Assembly: GCA_022803075.1 (NCBI GenBank)
Contig: JAFFTF010000008.1
Coordinates: 1-42,700, forward strand
Length of the DNA stretch: 42,700 nt
Direction: 5' to 3'
Source of the DNA: Micrococcales bacterium 31B
Lineage (GTDB): Bacteria; Actinomycetota; Actinomycetes; Actinomycetales; Dermabacteraceae
How positions within the stretch are numbered: the first letter of the stretch is position 1; each line of letters opens with the position of its first letter. The position numbers and the translations under genes are program-made. Shown here in pieces: positions 1 through 8,374 of the stretch. The notes below the pieces were generated by a model. It did not search any database. It was not told the DNA's origin and worked only from the letters and a program-made list of their open reading frames with translations.

Positions 1-370
1 TCCCGATCTTCAAATGCGAGGCGAGCAGGCGCGACGACCAGTGCGTCACCCCATACTTCTTCGGTGGCGCGGTCAACGTCGCCGCCACGATGGCCGCATG
101 ATCGAGAAGCCGCGGACGACCGGACCGATCCGCGTCACCCAAGCCCGCGATCCCGAGGTCTTCGTAGCGAGCCCGCCACTTCAACACCGTCACAACGCTC
201 GCACCCGTGAGCTCCGCGATCCGCGTGTTCGCGACCCCCTCCGACGCGAGCAACACAATGCGCGCCCGCTTCGCATCACCCGCGCGGACCGTCGTTGAGC
301 GCACCAAACCACGCAATCTGCCTTCATCACCATCAAAGAGCCGCAACGCGGGAGCCGGAGAATTCGCCAT
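1..370 (-). CDS. IS630-type transposase, N-terminal part (cut by window edge)
   Basis: The minus strand reads from ATG at 370 to the left edge without a stop, giving about 123 residues of the N-terminal DNA-binding part of an IS630/Tc1-like transposase. Visible are a helix-turn-helix (residues about 30-60, with VANTRIAELTGASVVTVLKW), then a winged-helix-like stretch containing GLGDADRSGRPRLLD and a segment ending in GVTHWSSRLLASHLKIG, which is typical of this family before the DDE catalytic domain. The ATG at 370 has GGGGGAA six bases upstream; an in-frame ATG at 397 lacks such a site. The catalytic domain lies outside the window, so activity cannot be judged. Family call from recognition of the HTH region only. 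Confidence 0.75.
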   Translation of the reverse strand, partial: MANSPAPALRLFDGDEGRLRGLVRSTTVRAGDAKRARIVLLASEGVANTRIAELTGASVVTVLKWRARYEDLGIAGLGDADRSGRPRLLDHAAIVAATLTAPPKKYGVTHWSSRLLASHLKIG

Positions 371-509
371 AGCCAATTCCCCCAAAAAACCAACCATTTA
401 TGAACTAACGACACGCGACACTAGTTGAAGTGTTCACGAAGGGTACCGTAGCGGCGAACCAGCACACCCCAGGCAGGGAGCACTGCGAAACTTTATATTC
501 GCATATCGA

Positions 510-538
510 TTGACAGGGCAATTGTGACGCGAGACTCT
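510..538 (+). promoter_or_regulatory. Possible promoter of the protease gene
   Basis: A perfect -35 hexamer TTGACA (510-515) is followed after 17 bases by GACTCT (533-538), a weak -10 match. It stands about 55 bases before the GTG at 593. The region between the transposase and this site (371-509) shows nothing else that I can support. Confidence 0.35.
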
Positions 539-592
539 TGTGAGCACAGGGCCCCCACATCCCACGCACGCATTCCGCCGAAGGAGACAGTC

Positions 593-1839
593 GTGAAATT
601 TGTAAGCATTGCACTCGTGTTTGCTTGTCTCAGCCTCCCGGCCCTCTCGCATCTTCTCGCATCCTCTCGCATGAGAGCGTCCTAGCGCCTGCAGTGGATC
701 GGGACGAATCTAGAGGTGAAAAGATGCTACCCCCCTCTCAAACCGAAGATTTTGGCTCCACTTCGGAACCGATTGGCGAGCCGGGGGTGATCGTCGACGA
801 CCTTGGCCATGTCACTTTGGAAAAAAATTCCATAGCGGAGTGGCGAAATGAAGCCAGTAGCGTCTTGAGCGAAATACAAGATTCGTATCCCAACGATTTC
901 ACCGCCGCCGAACTCGATGAGGAAACCAGAACTGGGACGGTATATTTCGCTTCGACCGCCCCCCAAGACGCGCAAACTCTTTTGTCGCAGATCCCGGAAT
1001 TCCGCGTCGTCGTTAACACAGGCGCTTCGGTTTCCGAATTGGATCACATGGGCTCGAACATCATCGACGCCCTGGCCAAAAACCCTACAGTATTGAGCGC
1101 TTCTGCCGAGCGAACCAAAGCATTAGCCTACCAAGTTTCGGTGCAAGTTAAGACGGGAATGTCATTGGACAAAAACATCCTGACGAGCATTCCAGGAATC
1201 CCAAGCACAGTTTCTTTAGAGTTGGTGGAAGCAACTGCCCCCGTGATTCAGCCGGAGGATTCGGACGGTGGCCTACCCTTTCTCGGCTGCACCATGTCGC
1301 TCCCTACAAAAAAGAACACGGGACCAGAGCTGGCTTTACTAACCGCAGGCCATTGTTCCGGTAGCGGTGGTCCGTATGCAGGAATACCGGATTTTTTTAA
1401 TCCCGTTCAACCGTTTTCGGTCTCGACAACCACTGCCTACCCCGGAGGGGACACGCGATGGAATTGGAGCAAATACATGCTGTCTGGAAAAGTATATACG
1501 GGTGTAAATAGTAGGGTTTTCGGGGCGGCTCGACAATCATTTATAGAGCTGAGTGTCTGTAAATATGGAGCCACAGCAGGATATGCATGTGATCAAGTCA
1601 CTTCAGTGGGCGTATGTGGATACTCAACCCCTCCAGAAACGGGTGGAACGTCATATAAGGTTGGGCCTCTGAGTTCTGTGTCTCGCGACATTTCACAACC
1701 CGGCGACAGTGGAGGCCCTTGGTTTTCCGGGGGCGACGGCTATGGCATTCACTACGGGAAAGTGAACAATAAGAGTGCATACACGGTGCTGCCAAATGCA
1801 TTGAATAGATTCAACATGTCTCTGTGGACTGGACTCTGA
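593..1839 (+). pseudogene. Secreted trypsin-like (S1) serine protease, reading frame broken by 10-bp repeat
   Basis: A GTG at 593, six bases after AAGGAGA, opens a typical signal peptide (MKFVSIALVFACLSLPALSH) that stops at 683-685. The protease body continues in another frame (open from 625 to 1837). It has the S1 serine-protease signature: TAGHC (His about residue 243 counted from 625) and QPGDSGGPW (Ser about 362), with Asp about 276 in GGDTR as a candidate third residue. About 200 residues before the His look like a pro-region, as in streptogrisin-type proteases. Signal peptide and body are separated by three 10-bp repeat units (645-673). Removing two units, or adding one, joins them, so this is either a phase-variable gene or a recent frameshift. 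Base composition is clearly AT-richer than the neighbours, suggesting transfer. The next gene starts one base after the stop. Confidence 0.7.
645..673 (+). repeat. Three tandem 10-bp units in the signal-peptide coding region
   Basis: TCTCGCAT occurs at 645, 655 and 665 with an exact 10-base period (unit TCTCGCATCY). Ten is not a multiple of three, so each unit gained or lost shifts the frame. LSH is encoded by the first unit in the signal-peptide frame and by the third unit in the protease frame; deletion of exactly 20 bases gives an uninterrupted PALSHESVLAP junction. Confidence 0.85.
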
Positions 1840-1840
1840 G

Positions 1841-2380
1841 ATGCCTATATTTCGCGCCGTCATGGTTGGAGTGCTCATCGTCACCACGTGTACCGCTGTT
1901 GCCGCCTGCAATAGCCCATCCACACAGACCGCTAGTTCGAATTCAGCAACCATCCGCAGCGCTTCACGCACCCCCAGCGACGCCGGTTTGGCGTCAGGCA
2001 TCGGGTTGCAATTTGTCTCCGCACGCATGGTGTCTCCACCGGGAGAACAATCGGCGGTGAGCGGCAGCGGATCGCTCGCGATCGAACGTAATTGCCTCGT
2101 GGTGCAGCACGACGATGGCTCGCGACAGCCACTCGTGCTGCCGTGGTACCACACCTATCAAGCCACGCCCTACGGCGTGCTGGTTGATGGCAAACTCAAA
2201 CTCGAAGTCGGAAAGGCATTGCCGAAACACAGCGTAGTGACTACGACTGCGGAAGTCATCCAGCAATTGAATGGCAGTCTCAAAAGTTTCTCAAACCCTG
2301 CCTCGCTCCAATCGTGCAGTGAACTTAGTAAAGAGTTTGTTGCGATCACGACATTCTATGAATTGCCTCAGCCGGAGTAG
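1841..2380 (+). CDS. Small lipoprotein, function unknown
   Basis: 179 residues starting one base after the protease stop, so the two are almost certainly co-transcribed. The N-terminus is a lipoprotein signal: a hydrophobic stretch ending in AVAAC, with Cys23 as the likely lipidated residue. A Ser/Thr-rich spacer follows, then a compact domain of about 130 residues with two further cysteines (about 87 and 157) that could form a disulphide. I do not recognise the family. Being paired with a secreted protease, it could be an inhibitor, chaperone or surface anchor for it, but that is inference. Composition is AT-rich like the protease, so the pair probably moved together. Confidence 0.7.
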   Translation: MPIFRAVMVGVLIVTTCTAVAACNSPSTQTASSNSATIRSASRTPSDAGLASGIGLQFVSARMVSPPGEQSAVSGSGSLAIERNCLVVQHDDGSRQPLVLPWYHTYQATPYGVLVDGKLKLEVGKALPKHSVVTTTAEVIQQLNGSLKSFSNPASLQSCSELSKEFVAITTFYELPQPE

Positions 2381-2410
2381 GAATCTTCTGAAACGCATTC
2401 GTACGGCGCG

Positions 2411-3478
2411 CTAGCGCAGGATCGTCCGCACGACGTCTACGCCCAACCGCCGCAGCGTGACCGCATCGGCGTGGTGCAGCAACGTTCCGCCGCTGCGCAC
2501 CGAGTGCACTACGCCTGCCTTGCGCAGCAGCGACAGCGCGCGCGACACCTGCGAATCATCCACGGCGAGGCGCAACGCCAGCTCGCTGGTCGTCTGCGCT
2601 TCGCTCAGCAGGTGGCGCAGCAATCTCATGCGAAACGGTGAGGCCAGCGCCTCCAACCGCGATTGCAGGGCCTGGAGCGAGAGCTGCTCAGGCGCGCGTC
2701 CGACCGGATAGACGACAGTCAGCGGCCGCCCCTCCCCCGACTTAATGGTCAGGTGCGGGGCGTGCAGCAGCGACGGGATCACATAGAGCGGCTGCGCGCC
2801 GGGGGCCAGCGAGAACGTGTCGAGTTTGTCGAAGGCGACGCGGCCGGGCCCGGCCACCTCGGCGGTGTCGCTGAGGTTCGCGAACGCGGTCGCGAGGTCA
2901 CGCTGCAGGTCGTCGCGCGCCTGCTCCGCGGCACGCTCCAAGCGGGGCCGCGACTGCACCCAATCCCGGGCACCGGCCGCCTCCCACACCTCGTGCAAGA
3001 GACCGAGCAGGTCACCGCGAAACCGCTGCGGGTCGTCGACGAGACGCTGGGCCAGGTCGCCGCGCGCCGTGGCGCGGGCGCGGCACGCTGCCACGAAATC
3101 CCCCGGCCTGGCGATGAGGTCTGCGTGCTGGCCGCGCCGCCCCAACCCCAGGACCCCTTCCGCCGCGAGAGTCGTGAAGGACGCCAGGTCCAGCCCTTCC
3201 AGCGCTGCCAACTGGGGTTCCCATTCAGGGAGGGATCGCGCGTCCAGAGGAAAAAAGAGGCGGCAACGCAATCGCGACCAGAGGGGCGCGAACGCCTCGA
3301 CCTGCGCAAACACGGCTGGGGGCAGGGCCGAGTAGGTGGCCTCGATGACGGCGCGCTGCTCGACGTGATGCTCGCGTTCCGTCACGAGGTGCAGCAGGGC
3401 CATCGTTTCGATCAGGGGCGAGCCCTGCACGGTGACCGCGCTGGGCGGGGTGGAGCGCAGGTCCAGGGTGACAACCAT
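2411..3478 (-). CDS. ArsR-type winged-helix regulator (DUF5937-like)
   Basis: 355 residues. The C-terminal 90 residues form an ArsR-type winged helix (SRLEALASPFRMRLLRHLLS, then TTSELALRLAVDDSQVSRALSLLRKAGVV). The N-terminal 250 residues are a helical domain that I associate with DUF5937 regulators of actinomycetes. ATG at 3478 is chosen because it starts 13 bases after the stop of the hydrolase gene; an open extension upstream would run into that gene and reads as GC-rich nonsense. It lies downstream of and co-directional with the CocE-type hydrolase, so it may control that gene, but no operator was identified. No cysteine-rich metal site of the classical ArsR kind is visible. Confidence 0.7.
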   Translation of the reverse strand: MVVTLDLRSTPPSAVTVQGSPLIETMALLHLVTEREHHVEQRAVIEATYSALPPAVFAQVEAFAPLWSRLRCRLFFPLDARSLPEWEPQLAALEGLDLASFTTLAAEGVLGLGRRGQHADLIARPGDFVAACRARATARGDLAQRLVDDPQRFRGDLLGLLHEVWEAAGARDWVQSRPRLERAAEQARDDLQRDLATAFANLSDTAEVAGPGRVAFDKLDTFSLAPGAQPLYVIPSLLHAPHLTIKSGEGRPLTVVYPVGRAPEQLSLQALQSRLEALASPFRMRLLRHLLSEAQTTSELALRLAVDDSQVSRALSLLRKAGVVHSVRSGGTLLHHADAVTLRRLGVDVVRTILR

Positions 3479-3491
3479 GCGCCCATTATCG

Positions 3492-5336
3492 TCAATCCGA
3501 GGGCACCTGGCTGACGGTGAGCGTTGCGCGGGCGTCGCCGAGCCGCACCGTGAGGGTCGACGGCACGGGGGCATCCCACGGGTCGCCGCACGTGCCCGGG
3601 TTGACGTCGAAGCGGGGAAAATTGCTCGCGGCGAGGTCGAGTCGCAGCCGGTGCCCCGCCTCGAAGCGGTTGGCAACGTCGGGCGCCTCGACCGTCAGGG
3701 TGAACGGCTCCCCCGGCGTGAGCGGCACGCGCCACGCGAAGCCCTCGCGGTAACTCGCGCGCAGAATCGAATCGCTCAGGTTCATGGCGAACCCCTCGGG
3801 CCAGTCGTCGCTCGGCGGATACTCATCGATCAGCGTGACCGCGAGGTCAGCGTCACGGGCCGTGCTGGTGAGCGTGACGGTGACGGTGATGGGTCCCGCG
3901 ATGGTGAGCGGCGCAGTGAGGGGTTCGGTGCGAAAGCTGAGCACCCGATTCTTGGCACCCAGCGCCGCTGCCGCGCCCTGGTCAAACGCGCCGCCGCGCA
4001 TCACGGGCTCTCCCGATGTGACCTGGCCTCCGCGCGTCGCGACGGGTCGCGCCGCGTCCGCCGCGAGCAGCACCTCGGCCGCGGGCCGGGGCTCGCTGAG
4101 CAGGGTGCCCGTGCGGTCCGGTGCGATGCCCAGGTGCAGGGTGAGGGGCGCGGACGCCTCGGGGGGCCAGCTGGCGGCCGAGCGCCACGTGCCGCCGTGG
4201 TCGAGGCGGCCCTCGGGGGTGCGGGTGCCCGTACCGCCGCCCATCTCAAAGTAGTGCACGGGGGCGGGTTCGGGGGTTGCGGGGGGTTGTGCCAACGCGG
4301 CGAGCCAGGCCGACCGCCACGACACGGCGTCCGCCCCAAACGCCCGGTCGAAGGCGGCCTGCGGGCCGAACTCGACGTCGCCGGAGTGCGTGGTGACGCG
4401 CGCGCCATGGGTCCACGGGCCCATGATGAGACGACTCGCCGGGTTACGGTCGCGGAGCGCCGCGAACAGCTTGAGCGACGAGCGCACGTACGGGTCGTAC
4501 CAACTGCCCATGACCACGGCGGGCACGCGCGGGAACGCCTCGATATGTCCCTCGGCCCACAGGTCGGCAGTGCGCCACGACGCGTCGAATATTTGACGTC
4601 CCCACAGTTCAAACAGGTACGACTCGTACTCGGGAGCCGCAGCGAGCGGCGAGTCCCCGCGCCGCCACGGCATGCGGGCGAACCACTCGGCTATGTCGAC
4701 GGCTTCGAGCACGCGGCGTTGCGCCTCGCTGCGGCGGTGCACGCTCTTCAGCGCGTGACGCATCGCCCACGTGGCCTGCTTTAGTTCGTAGGCCCCACCC
4801 ACGCGGATGCCCGTCTCGAACGGATGCCACAGGCCCCCCGAATCGAGAATCATGCCCGCGAGCGGGGTGCCCACCCCCGCCGCCGCGGTCTGCGCGTGCG
4901 CCGAATACGAGACCCCGGTCATGAACACGCGCCCGTCGCACCACGACTGCTCGCGCAGCCACGCGACCGTGTCGAAACCGTCGCTCGCCTCGTCGTGATA
5001 CTTCGTGAACGTACCCTCGGAGTCCCCCCGGCCGCGGCAATCCTGCCGCACGTAGATGAAGCCGTCCGCGAGAAAGATGCGCGCCTGGTCCGCGGGGGTG
5101 GGCGTGGGCCGGCCGAGGGCGGCCTGGTCGGACGCGCGCGTGGCCCGGCGGCCGTACGGCGTGCGTTCCAGCAGCACGGGGCGCGGGGGTGTTGGGGGTG
5201 CGGCGGTTTTTGGGGGTGCGCCGGTTGCGCCGGTTTCTGGGGTTTCTGTGGGTTCTGGGGGTGCGCCGTAGATGTCGCACGCGAGACGCACACCGTCACG
5301 CATGGGGATCAGGTGCATCTGCGCGTCGGGAGTCAT
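3492..5336 (-). CDS. CocE/NonD family (X-Pro dipeptidyl-peptidase-like) hydrolase
   Basis: 614 residues; alpha/beta-hydrolase of the S15/cocaine-esterase superfamily, which cleaves esters, amides or X-Pro peptide bonds. The catalytic set is visible: Ser143 in GVSYSAH, Asp281 in SWYDPY and His310 in GPWTHGA. The first 30 residues hold the conserved PMRDGVRLACDIY start, and YVRQDCRGRGDSEG precedes the nucleophile. The C-terminal 220 residues form the jelly-roll domain of the family. A Pro/Thr-rich insert (residues about 25-50) is unusual and coincides with a low-complexity GGGGGTGC-like stretch in the DNA. ATG at 5336 is followed directly by family sequence; upstream codons are not conserved-looking. 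No signal peptide, so probably cytoplasmic. Substrate cannot be told from sequence. Confidence 0.88.
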   Translation of the reverse strand: MTPDAQMHLIPMRDGVRLACDIYGAPPEPTETPETGATGAPPKTAAPPTPPRPVLLERTPYGRRATRASDQAALGRPTPTPADQARIFLADGFIYVRQDCRGRGDSEGTFTKYHDEASDGFDTVAWLREQSWCDGRVFMTGVSYSAHAQTAAAGVGTPLAGMILDSGGLWHPFETGIRVGGAYELKQATWAMRHALKSVHRRSEAQRRVLEAVDIAEWFARMPWRRGDSPLAAAPEYESYLFELWGRQIFDASWRTADLWAEGHIEAFPRVPAVVMGSWYDPYVRSSLKLFAALRDRNPASRLIMGPWTHGARVTTHSGDVEFGPQAAFDRAFGADAVSWRSAWLAALAQPPATPEPAPVHYFEMGGGTGTRTPEGRLDHGGTWRSAASWPPEASAPLTLHLGIAPDRTGTLLSEPRPAAEVLLAADAARPVATRGGQVTSGEPVMRGGAFDQGAAAALGAKNRVLSFRTEPLTAPLTIAGPITVTVTLTSTARDADLAVTLIDEYPPSDDWPEGFAMNLSDSILRASYREGFAWRVPLTPGEPFTLTVEAPDVANRFEAGHRLRLDLAASNFPRFDVNPGTCGDPWDAPVPSTLTVRLGDARATLTVSQVPSD

Positions 5337-5415
5337 GCCAGCACTGTAGGGGCGCGGGCTGGCGGGCGGCACGTGGATTGCCGAGATTGCGCAATTCGGC
5401 GGTTGCGCCTCGCGG

Positions 5416-5607
5416 CTAGACCTCGTCGTTGCGTTGCGCGCGCAGTCGCGCCCGCGCGCGCCCCAGTGCTGCGGCGAAGCCCACGTAGAGCGCGGCCACG
5501 ACTGTCGCGAACGCGGCGAGCTCGCGTCCACCGGCGCGCCCACCCTGGGGCGGCTGGGGTTTGCGCGTGCGGGGCTGGGAGTCTGGGTTCGAGCTGCTGG
5601 GAGTCAT
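5416..5607 (-). CDS. Small single-span membrane protein, hypothetical
   Basis: 63 residues: a polar, proline-rich N-terminus of about 28 residues, one hydrophobic helix (AAFATVVAALYVGFAAALG) and a short, very basic tail. It stands between the beta-glucosidase and the CocE-type hydrolase on the same strand. There is no strong ribosome-binding site before ATG 5607. The membrane helix followed by an Arg-rich end is a credible small membrane protein, but chance is not excluded in DNA this GC-rich. No family recognised. Confidence 0.45.
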   Translation of the reverse strand: MTPSSSNPDSQPRTRKPQPPQGGRAGGRELAAFATVVAALYVGFAAALGRARARLRAQRNDEV

Positions 5608-5625
5608 GAGACTGGCTTACCACAG

Positions 5626-5660
5626 AGCGGGCCGCGGCGCGGCGAAGCGCCGCGCCCGCT
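5626..5660 (-). terminator. GC hairpin after the beta-glucosidase gene
   Basis: AGCGGGCCGCGGCGC (5626-5640) pairs with GCGCCGCGCCCGCT (5647-5660) with one bulged base around a six-base loop, eight bases beyond the GH3 stop codon. There is no T-run on the minus strand; such U-less hairpins are common in actinomycetes. Confidence 0.6.
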
Positions 5661-5667
5661 GCCAGCG

Positions 5668-8121
5668 TCAGCTAACGCGCACCTGAACCACGCGGGCGTC
5701 CTCGGGCTGCACCTCGTAGAGCTCGCCCGTGATGGCGAGTCGCGCGCGAGGCGTCGCCGAGCCGGGTAGGGTCTCGGCGGTGTGCCGCTTCTCGTTGGTG
5801 ATCGCGCCGCCCGAGGCGTCTTCGAGGTCACGGGCGGTGTCTGCGGCGGCGTGCGCGGCGACCCATATTTCGGCGTCCCCGGGCTCAATCACGCGCACGA
5901 GCCGCGCGTCGCTGAAGGCGAAGCGCTGCGTGGGCACGTCGAACGTGACGCGCCGCGACTCGCCGGGCGCCAACTCGACGCGAGCGTAGGCCAGCAGTTG
6001 CCGCACGGGTCGCACGATCGAACCGTGCAGGTCACGGCCGTACAACTGCACCACGTCGGCACCCGCCTGCGTGCCCGTGTTGGTGACCGTGACCTCCGCC
6101 GTGAAGGCGTCGCCCGCGCGCACGGCGCTCGTGACCGAGAGGTCTGAGTACGCGAATTCGGTGTAGGAGAGACCGAATCCGAACGGACGCGCGGGGGTCG
6201 GGTCGGCCGAGGTGACATCAGACGGTCCGCCCAGAATCGAGTGCGCGTAGTGGTGGGGTTGCGCGCCGGTGACGCGCGGCAGCGACACGGGGAGACGGCC
6301 CGACGGGTTGATCGCTCCCGTGAGAACATCCGCGATGGCCTCGCCGCCCGCCTCGCCGGGGAAGAACGCCTGCACGACGGCGGCTGGCACTGCCGCACCG
6401 GCGTTCGCGGCACCGGGCAGCGCCCAGCCGATCGCGTATGGCCGGCCCGTCACCACGACGAGCACGACCGGCGTTCCCGTCGCGACGATCTCGGCGACGA
6501 GTTCGCGCTGCACGCCGGGCAGGTCCAGCGAGAACGCATCGTTACCCTCGCCCACGGTGCCTCGGCCAAAGAGACCGGCTTGATCGCCCACCACGACCAC
6601 GGCCACGTCCGCTGCCAGGGCGGCAGCGCGCGCGTCCGCAAACCCAGACCGGTCGTCGCCCTCGACCTCGCAACCGGTGGCGAAGGTGAACTCGGCGTCG
6701 GGTCGGGCGGCGGCGAGTGCTTCGCGGACGGTGGGAATCTCGAAGCCGATCTCGTGGTCCGGGAACCCGGCGAGCACGTGATTCGCGAACGAGTAGCAGC
6801 CCTGCAGCGCTTCGGGGCGGTCGGCGTTCGGCCCGATCACGGCGATGCGCGACGCGGTCGCGGCGAGCGGGAGGGCGCCATCATTCGCGAGCAGCACCAG
6901 CGACTCGGCGGCGAGCTGGCGGGCGATGGCGCGATGCCCGGGCGAATCGAGGTCGACGGTGGCGGGCGGCTCGTCCTCAAATGCGTCCGGCTCGAGCAGG
7001 CCCAGTTCTTCTTTCTGCGCGAGCACGCGCAGCACCGAACGGTCCACGTAGGCCACGTCGAGGCGGCCGTCGCGCACGGCCTCGGCCAGAGGTTCGAGAT
7101 AGGCGTCGCCCGTGGGCAGTTCGACGTCAATGCCGGCCTTCAGCGCGAGCGCGGCGGCCTCGGCTCGGTCGGCCGCGACCCCATGCATGAACTGCAAAAA
7201 CGCGACTGCAAAGTAGTCGGAGACCACCACGCCGTCGAAGCCAAGACGTTCGCGCAGCACGTGCGTGAAGTAGTGCTCGCTCGCGGCCATGGGCACGCCG
7301 TCGACGTCGGTGTAGGAGTTCATCACCGAACGCACGCCGCCGTCGACGATCGCCATCTCGAACGGGGGCAGGAAGGTATCGGCGATCTCGCGGGGACCGG
7401 CCGAAACGGGTGCGTGATTGCGCCCTGCCACGGAGGCCGAATAGCCGAGAAAATGCTTGAGCGTCGCGTGCACGCCCTCGGCCTGCAGCCCGCGCACGTA
7501 CGCCGTGCCGACGGTGCCGACGAGGTACGGGTCTTCGCCGATGCACTCGTCCACGCGGCCCCACCGCGGGTCGCGCACGACGTCGAGCACGGGAGCAAGC
7601 CCCTGGTGGATGCCGAGTTCGCGCATCGTAACGCCGATGCTGCGGCCCATCTGCTCGACCAGCTCGGGGTCGAAGGCCGCGCCCCACGCGAGCGGGGTGG
7701 GGAACGTGGCGGCCTTCCATGCCGCGAGGCCCGTAAGACATTCCTCGTGCACGAGCGCCGGGATGCCCAATCGGGTTTCTCGCTTAAGGCGGCGCTGCTC
7801 GGCCCAGAGCCAGGCCGCGCGTTGCGCCGGCTCGACGGGCCGCGTGCCGTACACGCGCGTGTAGTGGCCGAGGCCGTGGCGCGTGATGTGTGCGAGAGCG
7901 GTGCGCCCCGCCTCGTCGCTGCTGCTGACCGAGGCGGCGGAACCATCGGAGCCGCCCATTTCGCCCTGCATTGGCGCGACCACGTTGCCGCCCTGGTCGA
8001 GCCAGTAGCCCACGAGTTGCGCGAGCTTTTCGTCGAGGGTCATCTGCGAGTGGAGATCGCTGACGCGCTGCGAGACGCGCGGGAACGCCGGGATGGTAGC
8101 GGGAGAGGCGGTGGTCGTCAT
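5668..8121 (-). CDS. GH3 family beta-glucosidase/beta-xylosidase
   Basis: 817 residues with the full three-part GH3 layout: N-terminal barrel (about 25-370), C-terminal alpha/beta sandwich (about 400-640) and an Fn3-like domain at the end (about 700-770, SYTEFAYSDLSV to VELAPGESRRVTFDVP). The nucleophile is Asp302 in FDGVVVSDYF; KHFLGYS and the DPRWGR motif are also present. It hydrolyses terminal beta-linked glucose or xylose from oligosaccharides. No signal peptide, so it most likely acts on imported oligosaccharides. ATG at 8121 has GGAG eight bases upstream; an open extension to 8304 is rejected because it would run through the promoter region. The neighbouring divergent LacI gene and the palindrome at 8306-8319 point to repression released by a sugar inducer. 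Confidence 0.92.
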   Translation of the reverse strand: MTTTASPATIPAFPRVSQRVSDLHSQMTLDEKLAQLVGYWLDQGGNVVAPMQGEMGGSDGSAASVSSSDEAGRTALAHITRHGLGHYTRVYGTRPVEPAQRAAWLWAEQRRLKRETRLGIPALVHEECLTGLAAWKAATFPTPLAWGAAFDPELVEQMGRSIGVTMRELGIHQGLAPVLDVVRDPRWGRVDECIGEDPYLVGTVGTAYVRGLQAEGVHATLKHFLGYSASVAGRNHAPVSAGPREIADTFLPPFEMAIVDGGVRSVMNSYTDVDGVPMAASEHYFTHVLRERLGFDGVVVSDYFAVAFLQFMHGVAADRAEAAALALKAGIDVELPTGDAYLEPLAEAVRDGRLDVAYVDRSVLRVLAQKEELGLLEPDAFEDEPPATVDLDSPGHRAIARQLAAESLVLLANDGALPLAATASRIAVIGPNADRPEALQGCYSFANHVLAGFPDHEIGFEIPTVREALAAARPDAEFTFATGCEVEGDDRSGFADARAAALAADVAVVVVGDQAGLFGRGTVGEGNDAFSLDLPGVQRELVAEIVATGTPVVLVVVTGRPYAIGWALPGAANAGAAVPAAVVQAFFPGEAGGEAIADVLTGAINPSGRLPVSLPRVTGAQPHHYAHSILGGPSDVTSADPTPARPFGFGLSYTEFAYSDLSVTSAVRAGDAFTAEVTVTNTGTQAGADVVQLYGRDLHGSIVRPVRQLLAYARVELAPGESRRVTFDVPTQRFAFSDARLVRVIEPGDAEIWVAAHAAADTARDLEDASGGAITNEKRHTAETLPGSATPRARLAITGELYEVQPEDARVVQVRVS

Positions 8122-8305
8122 GGTGGCTCCTGGTCTCGCGGCGGCATTGCGCGCGGTGCGGGTGCGGGTGCTGCGCGGCAGCGTTGGTTGTGCGGGCCGC
8201 GTTGGCCTTGCGGTCCGCGTGGGTGGGCGGACGCCACGTGGCCCGCGGGCCGCGTGCGTTCCGTTGTTGCTCCACACCTTGTCACTCCCAGCGGCCCTTG
8301 TCAAT

Positions 8306-8319
8306 CGTTATCGATAACG
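8306..8319. promoter_or_regulatory. LacI-type operator between the GH3 and LacI genes
   Basis: CGTTATCGATAACG is a perfect 14-bp palindrome with the central CG expected of LacI-family operators. It lies 185 bases before the GH3 ATG and about 55 bases before the LacI start, so one protein could control both directions. The right half with its flank, GATAACGTTTTC (8313-8324), recurs before the xylanase gene. Confidence 0.7.
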
Positions 8320-8374
8320 TTTTCTCTCCGCTCGATGGCGCGCCCCGCTCCCCCACCTGAGTTACTGTGAGTGG

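Noticed and set aside
91-98. Loss of the first zinc ligand in the M23 peptidase as a finding
   Set aside because: The canonical HxxxD spacing is absent, but His93 and Asp105 of the protein may serve in a variant arrangement, so I do not claim a dead enzyme (numbers are residues of the product of 26269-27129).
3432-4784. Plus-strand open frame opposite the CocE-type hydrolase
   Set aside because: Antisense to a gene with a full catalytic triad; translation is low-complexity.
6241-8370. Long plus-strand open frame opposite the beta-glucosidase
   Set aside because: It is antisense to a gene with complete GH3 motifs and consists of Arg/Ala/Gly-rich text; a product of GC-skewed third positions.
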